Shown here one piece after another: positions 19,269-28,075 of a stretch of 64,000 nt of DNA. Source of the DNA: an uncultured Rhodobacterales bacterium (GTDB lineage: Bacteria > Pseudomonadota > Alphaproteobacteria > Rhodobacterales > Rhodobacteraceae); NCBI GenBank assembly GCA_903845215.1, contig CAIMWI010000062.1, positions 53,237-117,236 on the forward strand, read 5' to 3'. Both the position numbers and the translations under genes were made by a program. Position 1 is the first letter of the stretch, and each line of letters starts with the position of its first letter. The notes below the pieces were generated by a model. It was not told the origin of the DNA and did no database searches. It worked only from the letters and a program-made list of their open reading frames with translations.

Positions 19269-20564
19269 TTAAAACAAAGCCGCATTCCACCACAGATGCG
19301 TCAGTATAGACGCCCCATAGCCCAAGCCCACCGCCCAAGCCCAACGCAGATGGGCCATGAAGGTATAAACCCCGCGGGCCTGCCCCATCAGCGCCACCCC
19401 CGCTGCCGATCCGATCGACAGGATCGACCCACCCACCCCGCAGGTCAGCGTGATCAACAGCCAATGACCATGGCTCATCGCCGGATCCATGGTCAAAACC
19501 GCGTACATCAGGGGGATATTGTCAACCACCGCCGACAAAGCGCCGATGATGATATTGGCCGCCAGCGGGCCCATGCCAACATATAAAACCTCCGAGGCCA
19601 GCGCCAAATAGCCCAGCACGCCCAAACCGCCCACGGCAAAGATGATGCCGAAGAAAAACAACAGCGTGTCCCATTCCACCCGCTGCACTTGGGCAAAACT
19701 GTCCAGCACCATATCCGCATCGCCGCGCCGCGCCCCCGTCAGGCGCAGGCCATAGGCCAAGGCCTGCAAATAGCCCAAGCCCAGCATCATTCCCAAAGCA
19801 GGCGGCAGGTTCAAAGCGTTCTTGAACAGAACCGAGGTTGCAATCGTCGCCGCAAACAGCGCCACCACAGCCCACATCCCGGGCTTGATGCGGATCCGAA
19901 CCTGCTCTGCCTCAGGCCGCCCCTTGGGCACGGCCCAGATCATGATTAGCGCGGGCACAGCCCAGTTTACAACCGATGGAACAAACAGCGCGAAGAACTC
20001 AAAGAACCCCAACTTGCCCTGCTGCCAGACCATCAAAGTCGTGATATCGCCAAAGGGGCTAAACGCCCCACCGGCATTGGCCGCCACCACCACCGAAACA
20101 CAACTGACCACCGTAAACTTGGCGCTGTCACGCCCCAAGGCCATCACCACGGCCCCCATAACCAAAGCCGTCGTAAGATTATCCAAAACCGGAGACAAGA
20201 AGAACGCCAAGCCTCCCGTCAACCAAAAAAGCTGCCGATAGCTTAGGCCCGCCCGCACCAAAACCCCGCGCAGCGCGTCAAAGGCGCGCCGCTCTTCCAG
20301 TGTGTTGACGTAGGTGACAGCCACGATCAAAAACAAGAACAATTCGCCGTATTCTTCGATCACACCCAAGGCGGCTTCATGGGCGAAGTCTGATTGACCC
20401 GCTAAAGAAAACGCCACGCCAATCAAGGCCCAGATCAACCCCGCCGCCAAAAGGACAGGCTTTGATTTGGCCATGCCAGTAATTTCTTCAAGAATCACCA
20501 GCACATAGGCCACACAGAAGATACCAAGCGCGCAAAGCCCCGCCCAATGTCCGGTAAAGTCCAT
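19269..20564 (-). CDS. nhaD: Na+/H+ antiporter, NhaD family
   Basis: Multi-TM; ILEEITGMAKSKPVL, SPVLDNLTTALVMG, ANAGGAFSPFGDITTLMVW; start at MDFTGHWAG. Confidence 0.88.
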   Translation of the reverse strand: MDFTGHWAGLCALGIFCVAYVLVILEEITGMAKSKPVLLAAGLIWALIGVAFSLAGQSDFAHEAALGVIEEYGELFLFLIVAVTYVNTLEERRAFDALRGVLVRAGLSYRQLFWLTGGLAFFLSPVLDNLTTALVMGAVVMALGRDSAKFTVVSCVSVVVAANAGGAFSPFGDITTLMVWQQGKLGFFEFFALFVPSVVNWAVPALIMIWAVPKGRPEAEQVRIRIKPGMWAVVALFAATIATSVLFKNALNLPPALGMMLGLGYLQALAYGLRLTGARRGDADMVLDSFAQVQRVEWDTLLFFFGIIFAVGGLGVLGYLALASEVLYVGMGPLAANIIIGALSAVVDNIPLMYAVLTMDPAMSHGHWLLITLTCGVGGSILSIGSAAGVALMGQARGVYTFMAHLRWAWAVGLGYGASILTHLWWNAALF

Positions 20565-20676
20565 CCGATATCCCCTTTTCACGCACCTTTGGGCAGAGCG
20601 CCCCGCAAAACGCCCAAGCCCACCTTGCCAGCAAGCGGCCCACCATGCAAACTGCTCCGACCTTGCGGAGACTGCG

Positions 20677-21672
20677 ATGCAAACCCTGACCCCTGACGCC
20701 ACGGCCATCCCCCACCTGCCCCAAGTCACCCATGCGCGCAATCCGGGCATGGCGCTGGATTTGGATTGGGTGGCCTCGGTTCAAGCCAATACGTCGGCCA
20801 TCGAACGGCGCTGTGCCACCTTGGGTGGGCGGCGGTCGGTGAAGAAAGACTATCAGGCCGCTTGGTTGCTCAAAGCCGTATCGGTGATCGACCTGACCAC
20901 GCTGTCGGGCGATGACACAGCGGGTCGTGTGGCGCGCCTGTGCGCCAAGGCCCGCCAACCCGTAAAGGCCGAGATCTTAAAGGCCCTCGGCCTGCCTGAT
21001 CTGAAAGTGGGCGCGGTTTGCGTCTATCACGATATGGTCGAAGCGGCGGTTGCAGGCTTGGAAGGGTCGGGCATTCCGGTCGCGGCAGTGTCAACCGGCT
21101 TTCCTGCTGGCCTGTCCCCCTTCCCATTACGGATCGCCGAGATCGGCGCATCGGTCAAAGCGGGCGCTGCCGAGATCGACATCGTCATCTCGCGCCGCCA
21201 TGTGCTGACGGGCAATTGGCAAGCGCTGTATGATGAAACCTGCCAGATGCGTGCAGCGTGCGGCGATGCGCATATGAAAACCATCCTCGCGACGGGCGAG
21301 TTGGGAACGCTGCGCAACGTGGCACGCGCCTCGCTGGTGTGCATGATGGCGGGGGCGGATTTTATCAAAACCTCGACCGGCAAAGAAAGCGTCAACGCCA
21401 CCTTACCGGTCACCCTGACCATGCTGCGCGCCATTCGCGATTATGATGCGCGTACGGGCTATAAGGTTGGCTACAAACCGGCGGGTGGTATTTCCAAAGC
21501 CAAGGACGCGCTGCTGTATCTGGCGCTGATGAAAGATGAATTGGGCCTGCCATGGCTACAACCAGACCTGTTTCGCTTTGGCGCCTCCTCGCTTTTGGGC
21601 GATATCGAACGTCAGTTGGAACATCACCTGACCGGTCGCTATTCGGCCTCTTACCGCCATGCGATGGGCTGA
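20677..21672 (+). CDS. deoC: Deoxyribose-phosphate aldolase
   Basis: IDLTTLSGDDT, FIKTSTGKESVNAT (Schiff-base Lys), VGYKPAGGI. Confidence 0.93.
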   Translation: MQTLTPDATAIPHLPQVTHARNPGMALDLDWVASVQANTSAIERRCATLGGRRSVKKDYQAAWLLKAVSVIDLTTLSGDDTAGRVARLCAKARQPVKAEILKALGLPDLKVGAVCVYHDMVEAAVAGLEGSGIPVAAVSTGFPAGLSPFPLRIAEIGASVKAGAAEIDIVISRRHVLTGNWQALYDETCQMRAACGDAHMKTILATGELGTLRNVARASLVCMMAGADFIKTSTGKESVNATLPVTLTMLRAIRDYDARTGYKVGYKPAGGISKAKDALLYLALMKDELGLPWLQPDLFRFGASSLLGDIERQLEHHLTGRYSASYRHAMG

Positions 21673-21726
21673 TGATGCGCCTGACCCCACCGCCGCAGGG
21701 GCGCTGCCCCTCGGGCAAAGCCCTCA

Positions 21727-21786
21727 CCCCGGGATATTTGGGCACATATGAAACCCCCTTTCATATGTGCAAAAATATCCCCGCCG
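21727..21786. repeat. Inverted pair of the TTTCATATGTGCNNAAATATCCCCG motif, copies B1 and B2
   Basis: Arms GGGATATTTGGGCACATATGAAA (21731-21753) and TTTCATATGTGCAAAAATATCCC (21759-21781); complementary at 21 of 23 positions by eye. Confidence 0.85.
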
Positions 21787-21832
21787 GAGGCAAACATTTG
21801 CCCCAAGCGCGCCTTTTGACATGGAGCCTGTC

Positions 21833-24175
21833 ATGACCGTCCGCGATATCTTCGAAGCCATGTCTTACGGCCCCGCCCCCGAAAGCCATGCCGAGGTGAC
21901 GGCGTGGCTGGCCCGCCACAAGGGCCAGTTTGGCCATTGGATCGACGGGGCCTTTGGTGGGGCAGGCGAAACCTTTGCCACGCGCAACCCCGCCACGGGC
22001 GATGTGCTGGCCCTTGTCACCCAAGGCAGCGCGGGTGATGTGGACCGCGCCGTGGCGGCAGCACGGCGGGCGCAGCCCAAGTGGGCCAAGCTTTCGGGTC
22101 ATCAGCGCGCCAAGTATCTGTATGCGCTGGCTCGATTGGTGCAAAAACATTCCCGCCTTTTGGCCGTGCTGGAAACCATGGACAACGGCAAACCCATCCG
22201 CGAGGCGCGCGATATAGACGTGCCTTTGGTCGCGCGACATTTTTATTATCACGCAGGCTTGGCGCAGCTTTTGGCCTCTGAACAGCCCGGCATGCAGCCA
22301 CTTGGGGTGTGCGGCGCGGTGATTCCGTGGAACTTTCCGCTTTTGATGCTGGCGTGGAAAGTGGCCCCTGCTTTGGCGGCGGGCAATACGGTGGTGCTGA
22401 AACCTGCCGAATACACCCCGCTGACCGCCCTGCTGTTTGCCGAAATCACCCGCGAGGCGGGCTTGCCCAAAGGTGTGTTGAACATCGTCACCGGCGACGG
22501 CGACACGGGTGCTGCCCTTGTGGCCCATCCTGACATCGCCAAGATTGCCTTCACCGGATCCACCAGCGTGGGCCGCAAAATCCGTGCGGCCACGGCGGGC
22601 ACAGGCAAGGCGCTGACGTTGGAACTGGGCGGCAAAAGCCCCTATATCGTCTTTGACGACGCCGATCTGGACAGCGCCGTTGAAGGCTTGGTCGATGCCA
22701 TCTGGTTCAACCAAGGCCAAGTCTGCTGTGCGGGATCGCGCCTGTTGGTGCAAGAAGGCGTGGCCGACCGCTTCCATGCCAAGCTTAAACGCCGGATGGA
22801 TGGGCTGCGGATGGGCGACCCGTTGGACAAGTGCATTGATGTGGGGGCCATTGTTGATCCGGTGCAGCTTGCCACGATCACCGCCTTGGTCGACGGGTGC
22901 ACCGACGGCCAGATCTACCGCGCAGCCACCCCCGTTCCTGCGGGCTGCTATTATCCGCCTACGCTGATCACCGGCCTGTCGGCCGCATCGCCGCTGATGC
23001 AGGAAGAGATTTTCGGGCCGGTTCTTGTCTCGATGACCTTCCGCACACCGGCCGAGGCGGTGGAGTTGGCCAACAACACCCGCTACGGCCTTGCGGCGTC
23101 GATCTGGACGGAAAATGTCAATCTGGCGCTGGATATGGCCCCCAAGATCAAGGCTGGCGTGGTCTGGGTCAATGCCACCAACCTATTTGATGCCGCCGCA
23201 GGCTTTGGCGGGGTGCGTGAAAGCGGCTTTGGCCGTGAAGGCGGGTGGGAGGGGCTTTTGGCCTATCTCAAACCCGCGACCAAAACCAAGCCATTGGCAC
23301 AAGTAAAACCCTTGGCAGAGCCTGACGACCTTGTCGTCACAGGGATAGACCGCACCGCCAAACTGTTCATCGGCGGCAAACAAGCACGGCCCGATGGTGG
23401 GTATTCGCGGGCCGTTGTCTCGGGTCGGGGCAAGCTGTTGGGGCAGATCGGGCTTGGCAACCGCAAAGACATCCGCAACGCCGTCGAGGCCGCCCATACC
23501 GCCAAGGGCTGGGGCCGCAGCACGGGCCATGCGCGGGCGCAGATCTTATATTACATCGCCGAAAACCTGTCTGCCCGCGCCGACGAGTTCGCCAAGCGGT
23601 TGCAAGATATGACAGGCAAGTCGGGCGCGGAGGAGGTCGAGGCGGCGATCCAGCGCCTGTTTACCTATGCCGCTTGGGCCGACAAATACGAAGGCAGCGT
23701 CAAACCCGTGCCGATGCGCGGCGTGGCTTTGGCGATGAATGAACCGGTGGGCGTGATTGGGGTCATTTGCCCCGATGAGGCGCCTTTGTTGGGCCTGATC
23801 TCGCTAATGGCCCCTGCTGTCGCCATGGGCAACACCACGGTCGTGATCCCGTCAGAGGCATTCCCCCTTGCGGCGAGCGATTTCTATCAGGTGCTGGAAA
23901 CCTCTGACCTGCCTGCGGGCGTGGTCAACATCGTCACGGGCAGCCATGCCGAACTGGCCAAGCCCTTGGCGGGGCATATGGATGTCGAGGCGGTTTGGTC
24001 CTTTTCGTCCACGCCCCTGTCCGCGCTGATCGAAACAGAAGCCGCCGCCAACCTAAAGCGCACTTGGGTCAACCACGCCCGCGCCCGCGATTGGCTGGGG
24101 GCCGAGGGCGAGGGGCGGGCGTTTTTGCGCCATGCGACGGCGGTCAAGACGGTCTGGGTGCCTTACGGAGAATAG
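21833..24175 (+). CDS. Double-domain aldehyde dehydrogenase family protein
   Basis: First ALDH domain has TLELGGKSPYIVFDDADLD and NQGQVCCAGSRLLVQ active Cys; second domain is ALDH-like without an evident Cys motif. Confidence 0.88.
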   Translation: MTVRDIFEAMSYGPAPESHAEVTAWLARHKGQFGHWIDGAFGGAGETFATRNPATGDVLALVTQGSAGDVDRAVAAARRAQPKWAKLSGHQRAKYLYALARLVQKHSRLLAVLETMDNGKPIREARDIDVPLVARHFYYHAGLAQLLASEQPGMQPLGVCGAVIPWNFPLLMLAWKVAPALAAGNTVVLKPAEYTPLTALLFAEITREAGLPKGVLNIVTGDGDTGAALVAHPDIAKIAFTGSTSVGRKIRAATAGTGKALTLELGGKSPYIVFDDADLDSAVEGLVDAIWFNQGQVCCAGSRLLVQEGVADRFHAKLKRRMDGLRMGDPLDKCIDVGAIVDPVQLATITALVDGCTDGQIYRAATPVPAGCYYPPTLITGLSAASPLMQEEIFGPVLVSMTFRTPAEAVELANNTRYGLAASIWTENVNLALDMAPKIKAGVVWVNATNLFDAAAGFGGVRESGFGREGGWEGLLAYLKPATKTKPLAQVKPLAEPDDLVVTGIDRTAKLFIGGKQARPDGGYSRAVVSGRGKLLGQIGLGNRKDIRNAVEAAHTAKGWGRSTGHARAQILYYIAENLSARADEFAKRLQDMTGKSGAEEVEAAIQRLFTYAAWADKYEGSVKPVPMRGVALAMNEPVGVIGVICPDEAPLLGLISLMAPAVAMGNTTVVIPSEAFPLAASDFYQVLETSDLPAGVVNIVTGSHAELAKPLAGHMDVEAVWSFSSTPLSALIETEAAANLKRTWVNHARARDWLGAEGEGRAFLRHATAVKTVWVPYGE

Positions 24176-24317
24176 GCTGTTCGGGTCGCGCCTGACCTAA
24201 ATCTTTGGCAAACTTGCCACACAACAGGGCCCGCGCAGGTGTTGGCGGGACTTATGCCTTGACCCCTTGCCTTGACCAAGGGATGTTTGCCCCAAATTTG
24301 CCACAAAGGATCGTCTC

Positions 24318-25829
24318 ATGACACTGCGCAGTCTTCCCGGAACCACGGCGCTTGCTTTATCGCTGTCTGCCACAAGTCTTTTGGCCGCAGTCACCCCTGA
24401 AGATGTGTGGCAGGCTTGGCAAGACGCCGGCCTTGGGGTGGGGTCGGTGATCACCTCGGACAGTGCCGTGCGCGATGGCGATTCGCTTGTGGTTTCGAAC
24501 GTTGCTTTGGGCGATGGCGCGGGGCTGGTTATCACGCTTGGGTCGATAACTTTCACCGACAATGGCGACGGCACTGTCAGCGTTGCGCTGCCCGACAGCT
24601 TTGCCGTCACAATGACCGACCCCACCACGGCAGGGGATGCAGCCTCTGTCCCTAGCGCAATGTCGGCCGAGGTGACAATGCCTGGGGCCACGATTGCCGC
24701 CTCTGGCACGCCCGATGCCATCGTTTACGACACAGATGTGCCAGAGGTTGGTATAAAGTTTGACGGGTCTGACAGTGCCAATCTGGGTGCGACCACCACG
24801 CTAGAGGCGAAGTTGTTCGGCGTTCAGGTGCATTCTGAAATGTTGGGCGGGCAGGCGGATAGCTATCAAGAAGACTTGTCCGTCAAATCTGCCGTAATCA
24901 CAGCCACAGGGTCGGATCCGGCCAACGCCACCGATTACACGCTGGCCGCCAATTTGGCAGATTTTTACACCACGGCCAAAATGTCCGTGCCCAAAGGCTC
25001 TTCGGCCGACAGCTTTGGGGTGGCCTTGGCCAAAGGGCTGACAATGGGCAGCCAGTTTGGCATGGGGGCCAGCACGTTTGACCTGTCCAGCACCCAAAAC
25101 GGCACCGCGACCAAGATCAGTGGCAGCCTGAAAGACGGCATGATCGACGTGGGCGCAGATGCAGGCAAGGTTAGCTACTACAACATTTTCAACGGGCTAG
25201 AGGTCGCCATCGCCTCTGCCGATCTGCCGGTTGCCAATGCCGCTTTTGGCTTGGGTAAAGCCGAACTCCATCTGGTCGTACCCGTTCTAAAATCAGACGC
25301 CCCTGCCGATTTCACCTTTTTGTTCAACCTGACAGACCTGTCTTTTGCTGAAGACATCTGGGCCATGATTGATCCGGGCAAGGCGCTGAAACACGATCCA
25401 GCCACGGTCGTGGTCGACACCTATGGCCAAGTGACTTTGGCGCAAGACTTAAGCGCGGATGCGGCCGCCGTGACGGCGGCCGATCCCAATGCCGTGGGTC
25501 AACTGAATGCGCTAGAGGTGCCTGCGATCCGCCTTAAAGCCGGTGGCGCGGAATTGACGGCGCAGGGCGGGTTCAGCTTTGACAACTCTGACATGACGAC
25601 ATTTGCGGGCATACCTGCCCCCACAGGCAAGATCGACATCAAGGCCACCGGCGTAAATGCGCTGGTTGACGCGCTGGTGACCATGGGGGTCTTGGGCAAA
25701 GACCAAGCCGACCAAGGCCGCATGATGCTGGCGATTTTTGCCAACACCTCGACCACGGCAGATGAAATCACCTCGACGCTTGAATTCAAGGACAAGCATT
25801 TCTTCGCCAACGGCCAGCAATTGCAATAA
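24318..25829 (+). CDS. Secreted protein of unknown function, possibly DUF2125 family
   Basis: N-terminal signal peptide (LALSLSATSLLAA); VTPEDVWQAWQDAG; repetitive beta-rich sequence; family assignment from memory of Rhodobacteraceae proteins. Confidence 0.65.
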   Translation: MTLRSLPGTTALALSLSATSLLAAVTPEDVWQAWQDAGLGVGSVITSDSAVRDGDSLVVSNVALGDGAGLVITLGSITFTDNGDGTVSVALPDSFAVTMTDPTTAGDAASVPSAMSAEVTMPGATIAASGTPDAIVYDTDVPEVGIKFDGSDSANLGATTTLEAKLFGVQVHSEMLGGQADSYQEDLSVKSAVITATGSDPANATDYTLAANLADFYTTAKMSVPKGSSADSFGVALAKGLTMGSQFGMGASTFDLSSTQNGTATKISGSLKDGMIDVGADAGKVSYYNIFNGLEVAIASADLPVANAAFGLGKAELHLVVPVLKSDAPADFTFLFNLTDLSFAEDIWAMIDPGKALKHDPATVVVDTYGQVTLAQDLSADAAAVTAADPNAVGQLNALEVPAIRLKAGGAELTAQGGFSFDNSDMTTFAGIPAPTGKIDIKATGVNALVDALVTMGVLGKDQADQGRMMLAIFANTSTTADEITSTLEFKDKHFFANGQQLQ

Positions 25830-25843
25830 GTTTACCAAATAGC

Positions 25844-25880
25844 AGGGCCACGCCTGGATAGGACGTGGCCCTTCTCTTGT
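25844..25880 (+). terminator. Rho-independent terminator candidate
   Basis: AGGGCCACG-loop-CGTGGCCCT followed by TCTCTTGT, just after the 24318-25829 CDS. Confidence 0.7.
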
Positions 25881-25924
25881 CTGACGGCACGCTTTCCCCC
25901 ATATCTGCATCAAAGGGGACTATT

Positions 25925-27268
25925 ATGCCGCATGACCTGAACCATCTCACCCAAGCCTTGCTGGCCGCCGCAAAAACCGCAGGGGCGGAGTTTGCAGATG
26001 CCTTGGCCGTGTCGGGGCAGTCTTTGTCGATCGACATCCGTCAAGGTCAGTTGGAACAGGCCGAACGCGCCGAAGGGGTCGAGGTGGGCTTGCGCGTGAT
26101 GGTGGGCAAGCGGCAGGCCTGTGTCTCGGCCTCTGACATCTCGCCCGCCACTTTGGCGCGGTTGGCCGAACGCGCCGTGGCCATGGCCCGCGAAGCCCCT
26201 GCGGATGAAACTGTGGGTCTGGCTGACCCTGACCAACTGGCGCAAAGCTGGGATGTGGCGGCGTTAGAGCTGTGCGATACAAGCGATGAGCCCACCGCAA
26301 AGCTTTTGGAATCCAACGCCCGCAGGGCAGAGGGCGCGGCCCTTGCGGCGGGTGGGATCACCCAAGTCGAAGCCTCGTCGTCTTGGTCGCGGCGCGGGAT
26401 GCATCTGGCCACGAGCAACGGCTTTTCGGGGGGCTATGAACGCTCGTCCCATTCCGTTTCCGCCGTGGCCTTCACCGGATCAGGCACCCAGATGGAGCGG
26501 GATTGGGCCGCCGAAGGGCGCACCTTTGCCGCTGACATGCCTGCGCCCGAAAGCGTGGGCCACCGCGCGGCCGAGCGCACCCTGTTGCGCGCAGGGGCCG
26601 TTAAGCCACCAACGGGGGCCTATCCGGTGGTTTATGACGAACGCATCGCGTCGTCGCTGGTCGGGCATATTCTGATGGCGGTGAACGGAGCGTCTATTGT
26701 GCGGGGCACGTCTTGGGCGCGGGATAAACTGGGCCAACAAGTCCTGCCCAAGGGCATGTCGCTGACCGAAAACCCCCATCGCCCGCGCATCTCAGGCTCG
26801 CGCCCGTTTGATGGCGAGGGGCTGCCGACCAAGCCGCGCGCCTTGATCGAGGACGGCGTTTTGATGGGCTGGACGCTGGATCTGGCCAGCGCGCGCAAGC
26901 TGGGGCTGACGCCCACGGGCAATGCGGCGCGCGGCACAGGGTCGCCGCCCTCGCCGTCAACCACCAACATTGATCTGACACAGGGCAGCGTGACCCAAGC
27001 CGAGCTTTTGGCGCAGATGGGCACGGGGCTGCTGATTACCTCGATGATCGGATCGACCATCAACCCTACCACGGGCGATTATTCGCGCGGCGCTTCGGGC
27101 TTTTGGGTGGAAGGCGGGCAGATCGCTTATCCGGTCAACGAATGCACTGTGGCCGGCAACTTGCTGGAGATGCTGATGCGCCTGACCCCGGCCAATGACG
27201 CACAGGCGCATTACTCTACCCGCGTGCCCAGCCTGCTGGTCGAAGGGCTGATGCTTGCCGGCGGCTGA
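25925..27268 (+). CDS. pmbA: TldD/PmbA family metalloprotease subunit
   Basis: VSGQSLSIDIRQGQLEQAERAEGVEVGLRVMVGKRQA; RGASGFWVEGGQIAYPVNECTVAGNL. Confidence 0.92.
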   Translation: MPHDLNHLTQALLAAAKTAGAEFADALAVSGQSLSIDIRQGQLEQAERAEGVEVGLRVMVGKRQACVSASDISPATLARLAERAVAMAREAPADETVGLADPDQLAQSWDVAALELCDTSDEPTAKLLESNARRAEGAALAAGGITQVEASSSWSRRGMHLATSNGFSGGYERSSHSVSAVAFTGSGTQMERDWAAEGRTFAADMPAPESVGHRAAERTLLRAGAVKPPTGAYPVVYDERIASSLVGHILMAVNGASIVRGTSWARDKLGQQVLPKGMSLTENPHRPRISGSRPFDGEGLPTKPRALIEDGVLMGWTLDLASARKLGLTPTGNAARGTGSPPSPSTTNIDLTQGSVTQAELLAQMGTGLLITSMIGSTINPTTGDYSRGASGFWVEGGQIAYPVNECTVAGNLLEMLMRLTPANDAQAHYSTRVPSLLVEGLMLAGG

Positions 27269-28028
27269 CCTTGCCCTGCTGATCGCTGCCGCCCAACTTG
27301 CAGGCAAGATCGCCCTGTCGCATTGGAAAGCCAGTCCGCAGGTCTGGGAAAAGCCCGACGGCCAAGGTCCCGTCTCTGCCGCCGATCTAGCGGTGAACGC
27401 CGCGCTGGCGGAGGTTCTGCGCACAGCACGGCCCGATTACGGCTGGCTGTCGGAAGAGACGCCTGACAGTGCAGAGCGCCTGTCGACACCCGCGCAGTTC
27501 ATCCTTGACCCGATCGACGGCACCCGCAGCTTTCTGCAAGGGGATGCCGCCTTTTCCCACGCGCTGGCGGTGGTGCAAAATGGTCAGGTTACGGCCGGGG
27601 TGGTGTATCTGCCCGCGATGGACAAGCTTTATGCCGCCTCGGCTGACGGCCCCGCCACGCTGAACGGCGTCAACATCCGCGCCGCGTCGTCTGCGAAAGA
27701 GGCCCGAGTGCTGACATCAAAATCCACCCTTGCGCCCGAGCATTGGCCCGGCGGCGTTCCGACCCTGCACCGCCACTTTCGCGCCGGAATGGCGTGGCGG
27801 ATGTGTCTGGTGGCGGAAGGGGCGTTTGACGCGATGCTAACGCTGCGCCCGTCTTGGGAATGGGACATTGCGGCGGGGGCTTTGATTGCCACGCGGGCGG
27901 GGGCCTTTGTCAGCGACAGGCACGGGCAAGCCTTGCGCTTTAATGCGCCCGATCCGCGCAGTGCGGGGGTGGTGGTGGCAAGCCCCGACCTGCACGGCGA
28001 TCTGGTGGCAAGGCTGGCCCCCCAATAG
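27255..28028 (+). CDS. Inositol monophosphatase family protein (CysQ-like)
   Basis: EETPDSAERL, ILDPIDGTRSFLQG metal-binding motif, WEWDIAAGALI; overlaps the pmbA end, TTG start likely. Confidence 0.85.
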   Translation: MPAADLALLIAAAQLAGKIALSHWKASPQVWEKPDGQGPVSAADLAVNAALAEVLRTARPDYGWLSEETPDSAERLSTPAQFILDPIDGTRSFLQGDAAFSHALAVVQNGQVTAGVVYLPAMDKLYAASADGPATLNGVNIRAASSAKEARVLTSKSTLAPEHWPGGVPTLHRHFRAGMAWRMCLVAEGAFDAMLTLRPSWEWDIAAGALIATRAGAFVSDRHGQALRFNAPDPRSAGVVVASPDLHGDLVARLAPQ

Positions 28029-28030
28029 CA

Positions 28031-28056
28031 AAGGGCGCGGAATGACCCGCGCCCTT
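28031..28056. terminator. Bidirectional hairpin terminator between convergent genes
   Basis: AAGGGCGCGG-AATGAC-CCGCGCCCTT, perfect 10-bp arms. Confidence 0.8.
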
Positions 28057-28075
28057 GTCTTACATAATCAGCGCT

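Noticed and set aside
21761-22777. 338-aa minus-strand ORF
   Set aside because: Antisense to the aldehyde dehydrogenase gene; shadow ORF composition.
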